DNA from: Mactra quadrangularis
Taxonomy: Eukaryota; Mollusca; Bivalvia; Venerida; Mactridae
Length of the DNA: 64,000 nt
NCBI GenBank assembly: GCA_025267735.1
Contig: CM046303.1
Location: 39,073,380-39,137,379 of the forward strand
Direction of reading: 5' to 3'
In this document: piece after piece, positions 1 through 13,099 of the stretch
Position numbering within the stretch: position 1 is the stretch's first letter
How the letters are laid out: each line of letters opens with the position of its first letter
The notes under the pieces: generated by a model
Told to the model about the DNA's origin: nothing
Database searches by the model: none
What the model saw: the letters and a program-made list of their open reading frames with translations, nothing else
Made by a program: the position numbers and the translations under genes

Positions 1-1266
1 CAAGGTTTATCTTACTTTATCAAACAAAATAAACCAGTCAAAGAATTAATTTTCATCAACACACTTTAGGGTCATGTACAGCAGCGATCTCACCAAACCA
101 AAGATAATTCTGGACTATTTTCTTTAACCAAAAAAAAAGAAGCTGACAACTTCTCATTTTTGGTTATCAATAGGTATTTTTTAATGAGATCGTTGATATT
201 TTCGTTAAAATTTTAAAGATTTGGTGTGAAATGACAAGCTGACTTTAAATGACTTTCTAACAATTCATTTAAGGTTTTCCCCCAAGTATTGAGCTCTTTT
301 GCATCAAGCTACATTCCCATTTTTGTTCACGAATTTTAAGTCAAATTAACGTTTTGCACTTGCAATTTATTCACAATAAAAATTACTCTAAGAATCGTCT
401 ATTTCTTATAAATATTTGTATAAAGTTCCGTACACACTTAATTTAATACATATTCATTCCAAATTATAATCAAACTCTATAACTTAAAATTGCTCAAGTA
501 AACTTTAGATGTGACACTTTGAAGACGACAACGTCTGGCCGTATATTAAACATCCGGTAAGTGTATTAGTCATATCCAAGGTATACAGACGATCCGTCCC
601 CAAGACTAATCGCCCCCTTGACGACCCGTCCCCGTACGGTACCGTAACTCTAGCCACGATCATTTAATAATGTTTATTACTATCGAATGGTGTAATTATG
701 TTACGCATATAACAGGCATTATCAAAAACATTGTAGGCTATTTTTACTCCAACAAGTAATCATTGCAGTTGTCACGGGTTGAGTTGTCTACGGGTTGAGT
801 TGTCCCGTCTCCATTGCAAAATTTATATGTCCTGAGAGTAACCTCCCTTTTCCTGAAGAGTTTCAAGAACGACAACACAAGCCAGCGTTGTATTACATTT
901 AAATGAGATGTTAATGATCTTCACGCTTGAACTACGCCTCTTTGTCTATGTTGAAAATTGTTGAAGCGTGAAAAGAGTAATCTTATACTTTCTTGTTACC
1001 ATTGGAACGATGCTAAATTAGCATCGTTCCAAAAACGCAAAAATTACATAGGAAAATAATTCATAATAAAGCCAGGTAGAGTTGTAGACCTTATGGTTAC
1101 TTTCTAATTCTGTTCATCACATGGTATGTTATCATTGTATGAAGTTACATAAACCGTTTTAAGATCGATTTTACATCAAAAACAACCTTGAAGTGACGTA
1201 ATCAAATTCTTGAAGGTATTTGAATATGAGCATTTAGTGCAAACAAAGAAATGATTATAAGTTATC
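1..1266. other. intergenic DNA, no gene seen
   Basis: A+T-rich sequence without a long open frame, splice-flanked coding block or clear interspersed repeat, apart from the short palindrome at 1002-1032. A stretch at 765-810 containing two GGGTTGAGTTGTC words resembles 38868-38900, so it may be a weak shared repeat. Confidence 0.6.
1002..1032. repeat. perfect 15-bp-arm palindrome
   Basis: TTGGAACGATGCTAA is followed by one A and then its exact reverse complement. No tail or further symmetry is visible outside the 31 bp. It could be a tiny MITE remnant or a cruciform-prone site; nothing in the sequence assigns a function. Confidence 0.85.
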
Positions 1267-2172
1267 CAGTATAACCTCTGCTAACGGCACCTCTAACGAG
1301 CGGCAACCTCCGATGAGCGACATGTTGGAATTTCCCGTCTTTTTGCACTATGATTTACCTCTAATGAACGACATCTCCACAGAGTGGTAAAAGACCGTTG
1401 AGATAAATTCCCATAATTCATTCTTAACCTCCGTACAGTGACACTAAGTCTAGCAAGTTTAATATCAATAATCGATAATTATCTATGACCAGAAGATTTA
1501 AACAATAAGCGATACCCTTAATCGTATAATACTACCCTAAAGTGTCATGTTGTTAAATCATTTGACTAACAGGGGTTAATAAACAAGTGACATATGGTTT
1601 CCATGACACCAACAAACGGATCTTAGATGAGGAGCGCTTTGTTTGGTAGGCTGACGTCATCAAGTATCAATTGTACATTTACATATGCCCAGCTAGTTGA
1701 CGATAGTAAATGAAACTTATTTGTTATTGTACTTATTATTAAAAACTTCGATTGTATGAATTCTGTTTTAAGTTAAGTTGAGGTTTAAGTGCCGAATCAG
1801 ATATTTACTCCTGAAAAGACGACGATAATTCATGCTAAATATTATTCGCCTTTAGACAGGTATAAAACAATTTTGACAGTACCAGAAATGATTTCTCTAG
1901 TTAATTGCTTTCTTTTGCGTAAAACTAAACATCATGTTAGGAATTTTTAACGGTTATAATGATTTATTTAAAAAAACTTTGTAATCGTATTAAAACTTTT
2001 TACTTTTGTCGATCAGCGCCTGCTAATAACTGTATTTACATTACGGAACGGATAACGGCCAATTTTCCGTACCGAAAACGGCTGTTTTTTTGTGATCATT
2101 AGTAAAAGTCAACCTCTGCAGAGGACACTTTTTTCAAACTCCGCGGAAAGTCGCTCTGCAGAGGTTACACTG
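1267..2172. mobile_element. non-autonomous pogo/Tigger-like DNA transposon
   Basis: The left end reads CAGTATAACCTCTGCTAAC. The reverse complement of the right end reads CAGTGTAACCTCTGCAGAG, giving imperfect terminal inverted repeats that start with CAGT, as in the pogo/Tigger branch of Tc1/mariner. Subterminal copies of CCTCTGCAGAG and CGAGCGGCAACC occur near both ends. No transposase frame exists inside its 0.9 kb. A TA duplication is not clean on the left side, so the exact left boundary is uncertain. Confidence 0.55.
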
Positions 2173-5100
2173 TACTCCTATTTAAAGAACACCTTTATGA
2201 GAACTAGGCACATATTATTATACTTTATTTCTGAAAGACCTATCAAAATCAATAGCAATTACTAATAGAAAACACAGCTGATTTATAAGTAATGTAAGAG
2301 AAAACAGAAATAAAATATTTCATATCATGAATAAAAAATATTCACAGACATTTGTCGTATGATTGTGTTTTCAAGTTAGTCCAGTCACTTTAGGCGAAAT
2401 ATAGGGTCAACATCAAAATAATTGCAACAGAAACGGAGACAACAGTTTTTAGTTCCTTAATGCTTCCTATATGCACATGAGAAAATCGAGAAAAATCTAA
2501 TTTGGGAAAAAGTTTTTTTTTCTGCCTTTTTATGACCACGTGTTTGGCTAAGTAGGCCTTACAGCCAACATTGCAATGGAAACGCCGATACTCATGCACA
2601 TATTGAAAAATCAATATTTTCTTATCACCAAGAGTATAAAATATCCACAACAACATGTAATTTGATGTATTTAGTCGTATTAAACAGAAAATATGCATTT
2701 TCTTTTAATTCATTTCCGATAAATTTATGTTTTACCCCACCCACCAAAAACTGCATTCATGTTTGAATTCCGGTAAGCAGTCAGCTATGAATAGTCCTGA
2801 AACGTGTCATCATTCTAAAATAAATAATAAAAAATAAAAGATGTGTGTTTTCATGTGAGTTTGTACAATAATCAGTGTCGTATTCATTTTAGGATCAGAT
2901 CCAGAAGGGTCGTAGGAGGGGGACACAGATTGGGGGAAATTTAAATCTCCATGTATCAAAGGTGCAAATCGGAACACTTTAAACACACTTGAATTCAAAT
3001 GGATAAATGAGACTTAATCTCTGTAACTTAATTTATTTCCTTTTAATGATACGTCAATGTCTGCCCGTCTGTCTGGATTATATGTCCCCTACCTCGATAT
3101 TGGTCAGGCAAAGCACAAAAATGTCGGCGCCCATCATGGTATCTTCAGGCTACAAAATTATTGTTTATCTTCTCTTTATTTTGCCTAAACGATGGTAAAT
3201 TTGGTTGGAGTTTGGTAATATATATGTCATTAGAAGTCGATTTTTCCTTTTTTCTACTCTCAAATTTAGAGAACGATCAACCTAAGACCATGTCTATGTC
3301 TTGAGCATAAATGTAACCTAACGACTAAAATTAGATATCGACGGTAATTCTTGCACTAAGTTCTATTGATTTAAGAGGATATTGAGAAAGAATCATTTGA
3401 AAACAGAATTATTGGATACCTTGCACATGCTATACATCGGGCACCTCCATTATTCTGCTTTGCTTAACTTACTTTGACCCATCAAAGTACGACTGGGAAC
3501 CAGATAAGTATTTAACTATGATAAAGCAAGTCTGAGTTGAGGTTAAATCAAGAGGTGTTAAAATACGTCCGTTTATTACCTCTCACCTTAAGCGTAGTTA
3601 AAACGATGGAGTTGTTGATTCGGTGGTGCAAGAGAGGGTATTCACTCCCGACGAAAAAAATATTGATGTCAACGGAGCAAATTTGAGCACTTTCAGACAC
3701 CCCTAATTTGCCCTAAAGGATAAAATTGAGTGCTAGGTAACCTTTTTTACGCATGTTTTTGTATGTTTAGTTTCAAATGATTGGTTTAATAAAACCCTAG
3801 GTTTTTGCCAAACTAATCCATTTTTCACATAAAATGCCAAGAAATTTATGAAAAGATACACATTGTAACTTTTATGTAATATTGACTTATATAATGAGAA
3901 AATTCGTAGATTTTACATCGAAAAACTGCCGATTTCAAATACATTTTTGTAAGTTAGCGGCTTTATTATGCAAATGTTCTTGAAAATGAACTTTATTTTG
4001 AGTTTTCGGACGCTTTTAAGACGATTCAATACACAGAAACCCGTCGATTCGCTAAAATATCACTTTTTATTTTAAAAAAAGTTTTAAGGAATATAAGTAC
4101 TTAAACTCTAATTAATCGTAAATAATAAAATGTATCTCTTTCAATTCAAAACACTAACTAGTCTTATTTTTCGAAAACTAACATGCTGTACATAGACTTG
4201 GAGTTGGTCACTGTTTTCAATATCTTTATTTGTATTATAAAACATCAAACAGTTGCAGTTTTTTTTCAAAATTAACAAAGTTATAGTGTCAAAATATGAT
4301 AATAGTCACAATTAAATGCACTGCATCGTCTTTCGCCTTGTGAACATCCTCTAACTTTCTATGAAAAACTCTGAAGGCATTCATAAGTTAACAGATTGTT
4401 TGATATCTAAATTTATGCCTCGTATAGGCTAGAAACAATTGCAATCTAATTTTGACGGGCTAAAGTATACCGCTGAGGTATATGTATATGTCCAGATACT
4501 TTTATGGGTATCTATGACTGATCATACGCTTGCACTAGCATTTATTAAAATGCTGGATAAAGCCTGATCATGGTACATAATAGAGGCACTTGATTATATC
4601 AGTTTAGATAATTATCTATTTAAAAAGATCGGATGAATGATTTAATAGTCAAACTAATCTAAAACTCAAGTTAATATCTCTTTGATAGTGCCGTTTTTGT
4701 GCTCTTTACTTTGTATATTTGTTGATATCTGTGGAGCCAGGCGGGCCGGCAATCAGAGCCTGCATTTATTTCCCCACGCACGTTACATAAAAACTTTCTA
4801 AAACACATTATAATTTTCCACAAAGACATTTGCCAAGCAAGGTCCAGATGTCCCATGAAATCATCATAAAATATCATCTTAATCTTCTACTAAAATGTTG
4901 TATACACATTCATGACATTGGTACAATTAAGTCCTCCACATTTAATACATGTATAATCAGCTGTGGTCTCTAACCCATATTTTCTGTAAGTGCATTATAC
5001 GCGTATCACAACTGGTCCAGCAGTTACATTTCATATCTTTTAGAAGATTTTCAGGGGCTTGAGGTTTATCCGTTTTACTCAGAACGAACCTAGCATCAAT

Positions 5101-5693
5101 AACCGTCCAAACCCAGTCAGTTGACCAGTTCCAACAAGTGCCGGTCCCAAATAACTTTCAGACTGACTTTCTGAAACCAACAGAAGTGGTTTAGAGGTCA
5201 ACAGACATAGACATAAGCAGTTAGGCCTACAGGTATGATTACATTAGTCATTGAGATTCTCTTTGTTATTTACGAAAATGGTGTCTCTCTTGGGCTTCCA
5301 TACATTATTAATGTCGCAAAATATTTACTCAAAAGTAAATGTAGTCGCATTTTTTAAACTACTCTGTTTTATATAGAATTTACGTTACAATATTATACAA
5401 ATACAAATAACACCTAGCATGTTAACATTATAAAAGTGACGATTCAAAAATTTGTGTACATGAAACAGATTATGGTCACAGATCTAGATTAGGCCTATTG
5501 GCTACCGCCCTTGATCCAGTCATGTATCTTGTAAACAATGACACAGGCAACAAATACATTATATGAACTCATGATGTTATAGTCACTTGTTAGGGTCTAA
5601 AAAAAAGTTCTGATCAGTGAAAAGACGTGTAAAACAACAAATAGGAACGTTTTTTCTTACTTTCTCCGTATCGGAAAATAAATAAATAACTGA

Positions 5694-5723
5694 TGACGTC
5701 ACGATACGAGTGAAATGACGTCA
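5694..5723. promoter_or_regulatory. two perfect CRE palindromes 22 bp apart
   Basis: TGACGTCA occurs at 5694-5701 and 5716-5723. The 8-mer is the consensus CREB/ATF site. The 22-bp centre-to-centre distance is about two helical turns, so both sites would face the same side of the DNA. No promoter or gene start was recognised next to them, so the regulatory role is inference. Confidence 0.4.
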
Positions 5724-6727
5724 GTATGGTGAGTTGTTCAAGCCATGTCAATGTAACTTAATTGTGTACAAATAAATACAATTTTAACAATTTTCCCCTG
5801 ATTAGATTTTTCTCGATTTTTTGTATGTTTTCAAGAGGCCATTAAAAATTTTCGCAAAAAACATTCTGTTGCAATTATTATGATGTTAAAATCTAAAGTG
5901 ACTGGACTAAGTGGCGCAGCACAGTCAAAGATACGACAGATCTACTCAACTGTATCATTGTGTTTTTTGCTTTTTTGCCTTCGGCTCACACAAGCGGACA
6001 TCTTCAATAGTCTTCTGCGCCTGTTTAAGCGGTAGGGGGAAGAGCAAAAGAGACCTAGTTCTAGGTCTTGATAAGATATTTTTGTAGCATGGTCTTGTCA
6101 TGCAATGACACCATTTCTGACAAATTCATATTAAGTTTTTGTAACAATTTCAACTGTATTTACCATTTGTTAACTCTGTTTAAAGCAACAATCTATCAGT
6201 CTGATGCTTATGTTTATTTATGTTACATCAGCCGCCATGTTGGATGCTGAGTTACGTTAGGCCATGAAGGTGAAGATATCAGCTCTTTACTAAGACGCAC
6301 AACGCTTCCCAAAATTTAGTGTTTGGTATGCAACAGAATATAGTGCGGCTCATGAAGACAAAATCGTTGGATTTGTTTCGTTTTTTGACAAAATCATCGT
6401 TAAAATGTTATAAATAAATGATCACCTATAGCTACAGGAATATAAATCCATAGATACAAAGTACTTTTAAACCTCTAAAGGTATAGATGCTTAGTTAAAC
6501 CATGTATTCTACTTTTGATTTCAAATGTCTGTGAAAAGAATGGCAGATGTAAACACGTTATGATGGAGGTTTAACTACCGGTTAAAAGTTTAATTTAATG
6601 AGGATAGTTTGTTGGATAGTTAAATTTTATAGAGTAGACACAAAATACATACTCTATTTGTTCAGTATACTTGAAGGGAGAAATTATTAGAATGTAAACA
6701 TTGCCATGTGTCGTCAGGTAAATAAAC

Positions 6728-6835
6728 AGTTTTACCCATGATGCTCGGTGTCTCCATACAAAGGTCAGTCAGACTGTTTGTGTACAGAATGACGCTAGGC
6801 ATAATGGGAATTTTCCCTAACGACCGTTGCTATCC
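6728..6835. repeat. interspersed repeat, copy also near 58065
   Basis: The words CATGATGCTCGGTGTCTCC, ACAAAGGTCAGTCAGAC and GTTTGTGTACAGAATG align with CATGATGCCGAGCATCTCC, ACAATGGTGAGTAAGAC and GTTTGTGCACAAATGG at 58065-58130 in the same orientation. The boundaries and class are unknown. Confidence 0.5.
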
Positions 6836-7069
6836 TTATGTAAATAAATACGCGCTAAGTGGTTGTTGAATACTTTTATCACCATGTCAAGCTTGTTTCA
6901 TTCTTATAAAAGGAAAGCCGAGGTTACTATTAATTAAAATATTCATTTGACTTCCTAATTATATATATTTTACTGAGTTTCTATGCTTATTGTTTGATTT
7001 ATTCAACTTTCTTTAGGGGCACTACATTCATTCCATAGACATTGCGCAGTTCATAGTTTTTTGTTCGGT

Positions 7070-7130
7070 TGCGGAGTTCACATTCCACTGCTTTAGATGT
7101 GAATTCACAGTTTTAACTGTGAACTCCGCA
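7070..7130. repeat. 13-bp perfect inverted repeat with TGTGAA words
   Basis: TGCGGAGTTCACA at 7070-7082 is exactly reverse-complementary to 7118-7130. The loop holds the palindrome TGTGAATTCACA, and further GTGAAC/GTTCAC words continue to about 7195. No gene is adjacent. Confidence 0.6.
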
Positions 7131-9202
7131 CATTTTCTGGTGTACTTCACAGAGGTTAAAATACCCTTGTGAACTCACAATCTAGGTTCACAATCATTTT
7201 GGTTGTCTTGCTAGCAGTGCATCTACTTTTAAAACCTAATATTTAGAATTCATTTTCGTCACTTTCTAAATGGTTAGATATTAGTAAATTTCTACATTAT
7301 ATCATTTATTTTACTTGGCAAATAGTTAGATTTTATCATTCTAAAGAGTCTTTTTGTACTAGAACTGGTCTAGAGAACGACAAACGTTATTGTATAATCA
7401 GTGGTAGACTTATGTATAACTGTTGTTTATTTATATGAATATATCAGATGATATTAAACTTTAAAATCAAATCATAAAAGTTTTGCTTGACTATCTTATT
7501 ATAACAACAATCTGTTAGCAGCTGTGAACCCTGTTCCCTGAAAAATCCGAGCAGCCAGACCCAGCACTACTCAGATTACATCGTTGGTGTTGAAGCTTAA
7601 GAGCTCAGCTTTCAAGAGTATTTACTAGAATTGCAATTTGTCAGCAACAGTGAACCACTGGAAGTATCATAGCCAGAGTACTACAGTATCTACATAACGT
7701 GTAGTGAAAGGGTAATCATGTATGCCAAATAAGTCGACGAACAATGGGAAATCTACTTGTTTGGCGTAAGCTCACTTCAGCGGACTAGTTCTAAACTTAT
7801 GCCACCATCATCAACGTCTATCTCTCCGCTCTTATCATCGCAGCCATGGTGTTGAGAGAATGTAGTGTTCAATGATAAGTCGTATTTGGACTTATAATTG
7901 TAACACCCTTAGACCTATCAGTGTCTCAAAACAAGTTTAAGTCACAACTATTGTTTGCCATGGTAATCTCGTGAACACATCACATAGACCAGCTATTATG
8001 TTCTGTGAGTGTCTCTATATTCTGGCAATGTCAAGACTTTGTCTATCAGCATAAAAAACGACAGACCTCACGTTGCACATGTCACCAAGGGCTTCTTACA
8101 GGCTAACAACATTAATGTATTCTCTTGTTATTCTGAATTGCCAAAATTATGTACCTAGTTGAAATGAGGCATTTCTTTTTAGCATCAGTTTATATATTTG
8201 CGTACTAAAAACTTGCACGCACTGGTTTCGAGTATATCACTGGAAAAACGATATGATATGATCCAATGCTTTAAAATGTTGTGTAAGTTTTAGACGAATT
8301 TGGCCCCTGCAAGGGAACCCGCTAGAGAGGGTTATTATAACCCCAAGGCAGTTAAATTCTATTGGTTTTTTTTATAGTATAACTTGTTTTTAGATTGATG
8401 ATAAAGATTTTGTCTTCGTTTAGTGGTTTTAAGGGTTAAGTAAGTACTTATATGTAGCATGAAAATTATTTTAAAGTGCAAAAAAGGTACACTAATTTTG
8501 GAATGGATCTAGCTTACAAAATTTGATATTGACCAAGTAAATTTATATTTGAACAGTGAACATTTTTTGCTTAACAATATTGCAGCGACAATTAAAATAA
8601 CAATGATAAAATCTTACAAATTTTCATTATCTCAGGATATTCTTTTTGCAACATAATAGATTATACACTAAAATACTGCAGCCAAAAACTACCAGTTTTC
8701 TAAAACTCAAACCTCAAGACCAGCCTCTCATCTTTCAAAAGTTTTGTAGAAGATTCACTAATGACAGGACAGGTTGATTGAGTGATAACATATTTGGTCA
8801 TTTCTCATCGCAATTCTTTATCAAATAACTCAATTGAGTTGCTGATTAATAATTGTGTATGTATTATTTAAGGGGTGAAAGATATCTCTATTTAAAGACA
8901 GCATTGACTTGGAAAAAACAAGTGGTAAATGTTGTAAGATCTTACCATGTTTTCTTCTGTGTAACTGTGCTGGTCCAAGCAAACTGGTCTTTCAATTCCT
9001 TCCTACAAGTCATCAAGTGAATTGATTATATTCCATCAAAAGAGTGTACACTGCTTGATATGACAACATGTTGTTGACATCCTGAAAACATCATAATAAT
9101 AAGTCTAACAGAATTATTTATTCTTTGGTTCATTTGATTGAAAAATGTATTTATTGCCCTCTATTTAGAGTATTGCAATTACAAATGTACATTATAACTA
9201 GT

Positions 9203-9434
9203 GATACCCCCGCAAAAATCTAAAAATATGCGACAAACAGGAAGTAGATGAGCAAGGAGCATGAAATCGCTTTACACCACATGGGACTATGGGATGAAGC
9301 AATATGCAAAGTATTAGGTTGCTGCATGTTATAGTTGCTGAGAAAACTGCGACGGAAATTTTGTAACGGACGGACGGACGGACGGACAAGGGTAAAACAG
9401 TATACCCCCCTCTTCTTCGAAGCGGGGGTTTAAT
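9203..9434. mobile_element. short pearl-like (HINE-type) element without tandem core
   Basis: It starts with ATACCCCCGC and ends with a GGACGGACGGACGGAC tract, a GTATACCCCC box and a hairpin whose last arm GCGGGGG pairs with the start. Just before the tetranucleotide tract is AGTTGCTGAGAAAACT, which resembles the third conserved box of the 145-bp core monomers at 14-17, 25, 29 and 30 kb. It therefore looks like a one-core or coreless member of the same architecture. Confidence 0.55.
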
Positions 9435-9669
9435 AACAATGACAATTGGGTCAGAACACAACTTCCATACTTAGTTATGGTCCCACCCATGTAAATTCTT
9501 AAATCAGAATACTGGTACTTCATTATGGATAAGGTATACAGTTTAAGTCTTGTAAATACAAAGTTTGAAGCCATCACAAGTAACTTGAAGTATAATAAAT
9601 TGTTCATTTTGATTTATTTATTGGTAAATGAGATAACTAATTTTGCAGAGCTTGTACATAAAATACTTC

Positions 9670-9857
9670 CTACAGACATTCTCTCTCCTACCACTGATTC
9701 TAAATCATGTAGGACAATTGTCAGTAACTGATGAAAGTATGCATCTAGAAACAGGTTCACAGCTTAATCCAGAGATTTAGCCTTTCCAGAAAGGTAAGTG
9801 ACCTATACAATGAGTTGCTACAGTGTTTAGTCCAACCAAAAAAGAGCAAAAGGAACA
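9670..9857 (+). mobile_element. SINE-2 3' fragment
   Basis: It shares the blocks TCCTACCACTGATTCTAAATC, GACAATTGTCAGTAACTGATG and GAGATTTAGCCTTTCCAG with the more complete copies at 20757-21071, 27927-28236 and 31577-31880. The tRNA-like head is missing; the A-rich end is at about 9840-9857. Confidence 0.7.
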
Positions 9858-10265
9858 ACAGCATGTAGACAAGTTAAAGAAAGTAATATAATATTATACA
9901 CTTACCAGAAATTAGTTTACACATTGAACTATTTGCACAAACACCCTATAAGGTGACTATCATGTTGCTTCAAGTATTGAACTCATTGAGGGTTGGCAAC
10001 ATCAGGATCCTAGAAATAAATGATCTGAAATCAACAACAAAGTTATTGGGAGATTAGTAATAGATACTGTATTTCCATTAGCATATAGGGAAGATGTCTG
10101 CTTCTTGAGAAAATGTAAGTCAAAACGGATAGGAAGAAAAAAAACACATGAGAGCTTGATATTTGAGTCACCTTAAGTAAATTATCTGAGCAAACAATAA
10201 AATCAGTGATTAGAGCTATTTTTGTTTAATTATGATCAATTAACAAGTTTTGTGCTTTAATACTA

Positions 10266-11297
10266 CGAGGGGTGTCCCAGTAAATCGTGTACTTTGTCCA
10301 TAACTTTTTTTCCTTACGTCTCATGATGATCATAATTTACAAGACTGTTTGTTAGCCTTATTTTTATACAAATTAAGCATTTGACCTATAAGTATTTGCA
10401 TTAAAGGCGTCATTTTAATGTTCAGCTAATACAAGTATGTGCATGCGGCGCAACCACTTTCACACTTGTATACTAGTATTCGTTCATACTGAGTTCAAGT
10501 GGGCAGCAAAATTTAAACTTAAACTTTTTAATTGCATTTTATTTTTACATAGACATTCCCAGTAATTATCCATGTATTATCACACCAAATCTCAAATCAT
10601 AAATTACGTATTCAAGAGTGTCATACGCGTTTGCACCGAAACACGAAAAATGTGACATCAACGAGATAAGGTGACGTCAGGACAAGATTGAGTCTATGTA
10701 ATAGCAACTCAGTTTTATAATCAGCCTGGCACAACATGGATGGGTATAAATTTGAATTTAAACATATAGACAGACAAAATGAATCATTAAGTATACAATG
10801 TGCATACTACATATGGTAGAGTAGTTATTCATTGTGTAATACATCGACTGAATATATGGTATCAAAAACTGCTGGAAGTGTTATTCAAAGTTAAGTTGGA
10901 TACCTAACCCGTGGACCATTATATCATTGACCATACTAATATTTTGAGACTGATGTCACAAATTTGTAACAAAAGAAAGACAAAAACAAATTTGTTAAAG
11001 TAAATATGAAGTAAATACATTGCCAGTATTTGTCACTGTTCACAACAAGGCGAACTTGGAGAGTGAATAAAAATGATTTCATAGACCTGACGTTTTAATA
11101 TGACGTTGGCTTGCGCCGCGTTGTCATACCTAGTGTCCTATAAATTGAAGCAAAACTTTTACTTTTTAATTAACCGTCTAAAAATTTAGCATACTTACTC
11201 ACAACACATACATTTAATGGCAGTTAAAAGTTGGTGCTAAAGTTGCGCGTAATTTTCCGCCATAAACAGAGTCCACGATTTACTGGGACACCCCTCG
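10266..11297. mobile_element. non-autonomous mariner-like element
   Basis: Terminal inverted repeats of about 28 bp begin CGAGGGGTGTCCCAGTAAAT on both ends and are flanked by TA on each side (10264-10265, 11298-11299), the canonical target duplication of mariner. TIRs of the form CGAGGG-TGTCCC are typical of this group. The 1.03-kb interior has no transposase frame. It also contains one TGACGTCA near 10673. Confidence 0.85.
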
Positions 11298-11392
11298 TAT
11301 ATGTTCAGTGTTCCTTTAATCCTTCAAAACATCTGAAATTGGTCCAGTACATCATGAAGTTGTTGATGGCATATATACAGTATCCACCAAAA

Positions 11393-11666
11393 CTTGGAAA
11401 ACATTTTTTTTTTTTTTTTTTTTTTTTTTGGTATCTTTTACGTCGCATTCAACACATATATAGGTCATATACACGACGGCCAGCTCTTCCTACTACAGGT
11501 TTCCTGGACACTTTATCTATCACCAGTACTAACTTACCCTACCACGAGGCCGACAACTCATGTATAGGGTATGACCTGCCGCGACCGGGATTCGAACCCG
11601 GATCTCCGGATTCGAAGTCAGACATGCTAACCACTACACCACGGCCGCGGCTTGGAAAACATTTTT
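11393..11666 (-). mobile_element. SINE-1, full length with 16-bp target duplications
   Basis: The element proper is 11409-11650, read on the minus strand, and ends in a poly(A) tail (T-run at 11405-11429). Its 5' head is tRNA-like: GTGTAGTGGTTAGC resembles an A box, GGGTTCGAATCCCGG is a B box, and the two ends of the head can pair as an acceptor stem. A body of about 170 bp follows. The 16-bp word CTTGGAAAACATTTTT flanks both sides exactly (11393-11408 and 11651-11666), which shows LINE-type target-primed insertion and suggests a recent event. Confidence 0.93.
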
Positions 11667-12437
11667 ACTTTGTAGGCTTACTGTATAGCTTTTATCTAAA
11701 ATTTGATAACTTTTTCTTTAGGAAGGCTCTTTATAATAGTTTTGCTTTATATTTTAGTATTCATTATGATTATAACTGAGACTTCAAAAGTAGCATAAGA
11801 GCTTTGCTATGGAAAATAATTACAGTAAACATGTTTTGGATATGAGAAGGAAAATGCTAGTTATGATTGTTTACAAATTTTTAACTTATTAAAAGTAAAA
11901 AAAAGTTTAAATAGATTAGTAAATACAGTTTCAAATCTATTAAATCTTTTTTTACTTTTGCATAAAGATTGATTTTTAAAGCAAAATGTGTTGGAAAATC
12001 ATTGCATAAAGCAAAATTAAAAAAGATAATACTTAGCTGTAACACTTACATCACTTGTTTACAACCGAACAGTATACACTATCAGTAATGAACATCATCA
12101 GTTAGTCACATCATCAGTAAAATTCTGAAATATAGGAAACATATCCAAAAATTAAAAAATAATTCAATTGTGAAAACGGTACATTTTAATTCAGTATAGA
12201 GAAGGTTTGAATGATATGATAAGCAGTTATTTAAGATCAGAGATGTTCAAGGGAGCTAATACTGTAAGGTTACTGTATAGTACCATATATTTTAAAGTGA
12301 GTTATCTCCCTTACAAATAACATAACAGTCTTGTGAGTTAGCCCTCGCTACCTTTGCCAAAAACTACATTTATTATAAACAAGTCTACATGTACAGGGAA
12401 TTTACTTTGAATCTGAACCCCTAAGAATTGAAATATA
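11667..12437. other. A+T-rich spacer, nothing recognised
   Basis: No open frame, repeat copy or splice-flanked block was recognised between the SINE and the left end of the Tc1-like element. Confidence 0.6.
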
Positions 12438-12635
12438 CTAGGCGTCAATGAAAACTTACCACTTACATGAACCTAATTTTTGAAAAAATGAAAACACTTA
12501 CAAATATGAAAATTTTACATGATTTTAAATAATATAATAGAAAATAGGATTTTTCTTTGCAAGTACGGAATCTAAGCATAAACGGACCCACACCGCGAAC
12601 CAAGACAACCACCTCGAAAATGAAAGTTACGGACC

Positions 12636-13099
12636 TCAGTTGCGGGTATGTCCTCCCTCTGCATCAAGTTCAGCTTGACATCTACGTCTCATACTCCGTA
12701 TCAGACGCAGGATTCTGTACTAGGATATAGCATCCAACTCCTCAGTCAGTGCTTGTATACGTTGCTTCAATTTATAGACGTGACGTCTGACGTCATAAAC
12801 CCTTAGGTCAAGTTGGTCCCAAAGATGCTTTATAGGGTTTAAGTCGGGACTGAATGCTGGTCAAGGCGATGTGTGGACATTATTATCCTGCAGGAAATCT
12901 TTTGTAACGCGAACCGAGTTGGGCCGTGCACTGTTTTGCTGGAGAAGGTTGACGTCAGCGTCAGTCTGAATAAAAGAAAGAACTACTGGCCTCAGCACAT
13001 TATCAATGTAACGATGAGCAGTAAGTGCTCCATGCAATACAATAAGTGGGGTCTTGTGCCTCCAAGAAATGCCTTCCAAAACCATGACACTATCACCAC
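12636..13099 (-). pseudogene. Tc1-like transposase, C-terminal half (broken)
   Basis: The minus-strand reading shows the DDE-domain landmarks of the IS630/Tc1/mariner superfamily: GGDSVMVLEGISW, NVLRPVV, then FLQDNN (second catalytic Asp region) and FSPDLNPIKHLWDQLDLRV. In functional relatives the last motif reads NPIEHLWD and its Glu is catalytic; here it is Lys. A TGA at 12861-12863 (minus strand) replaces the Trp expected before PAFSPDLNP, and a TAG lies at 12720-12722. The natural end is at 12636. The N-terminal half is separated from it by 5.8 kb of inserted DNA. It cannot encode a working enzyme. Confidence 0.88.

Larger units (their letters stand above)
2173..9202. other. long non-coding stretch
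   Basis: About 7 kb in which no convincing exon, RNA gene or complete mobile element was recognised. Open frames are short and low-complexity. It contains a pair of CRE palindromes (5694-5723), a repeat shared with the 58-kb region (6728-6835) and an inverted repeat (7070-7130). It may be intergenic or intronic. Confidence 0.5.

Noticed and set aside
2390..2698. 102-codon minus-strand frame
   Set aside because: No splice or start context of note, residue bias explained by A+T content, no recognisable motif.
11571..11650. Possible functional tRNA in SINE-1 head
   Set aside because: The cloverleaf-like head is continuous with a 170-bp body and a tail and lies within the 16-bp duplications, so it is a SINE head.
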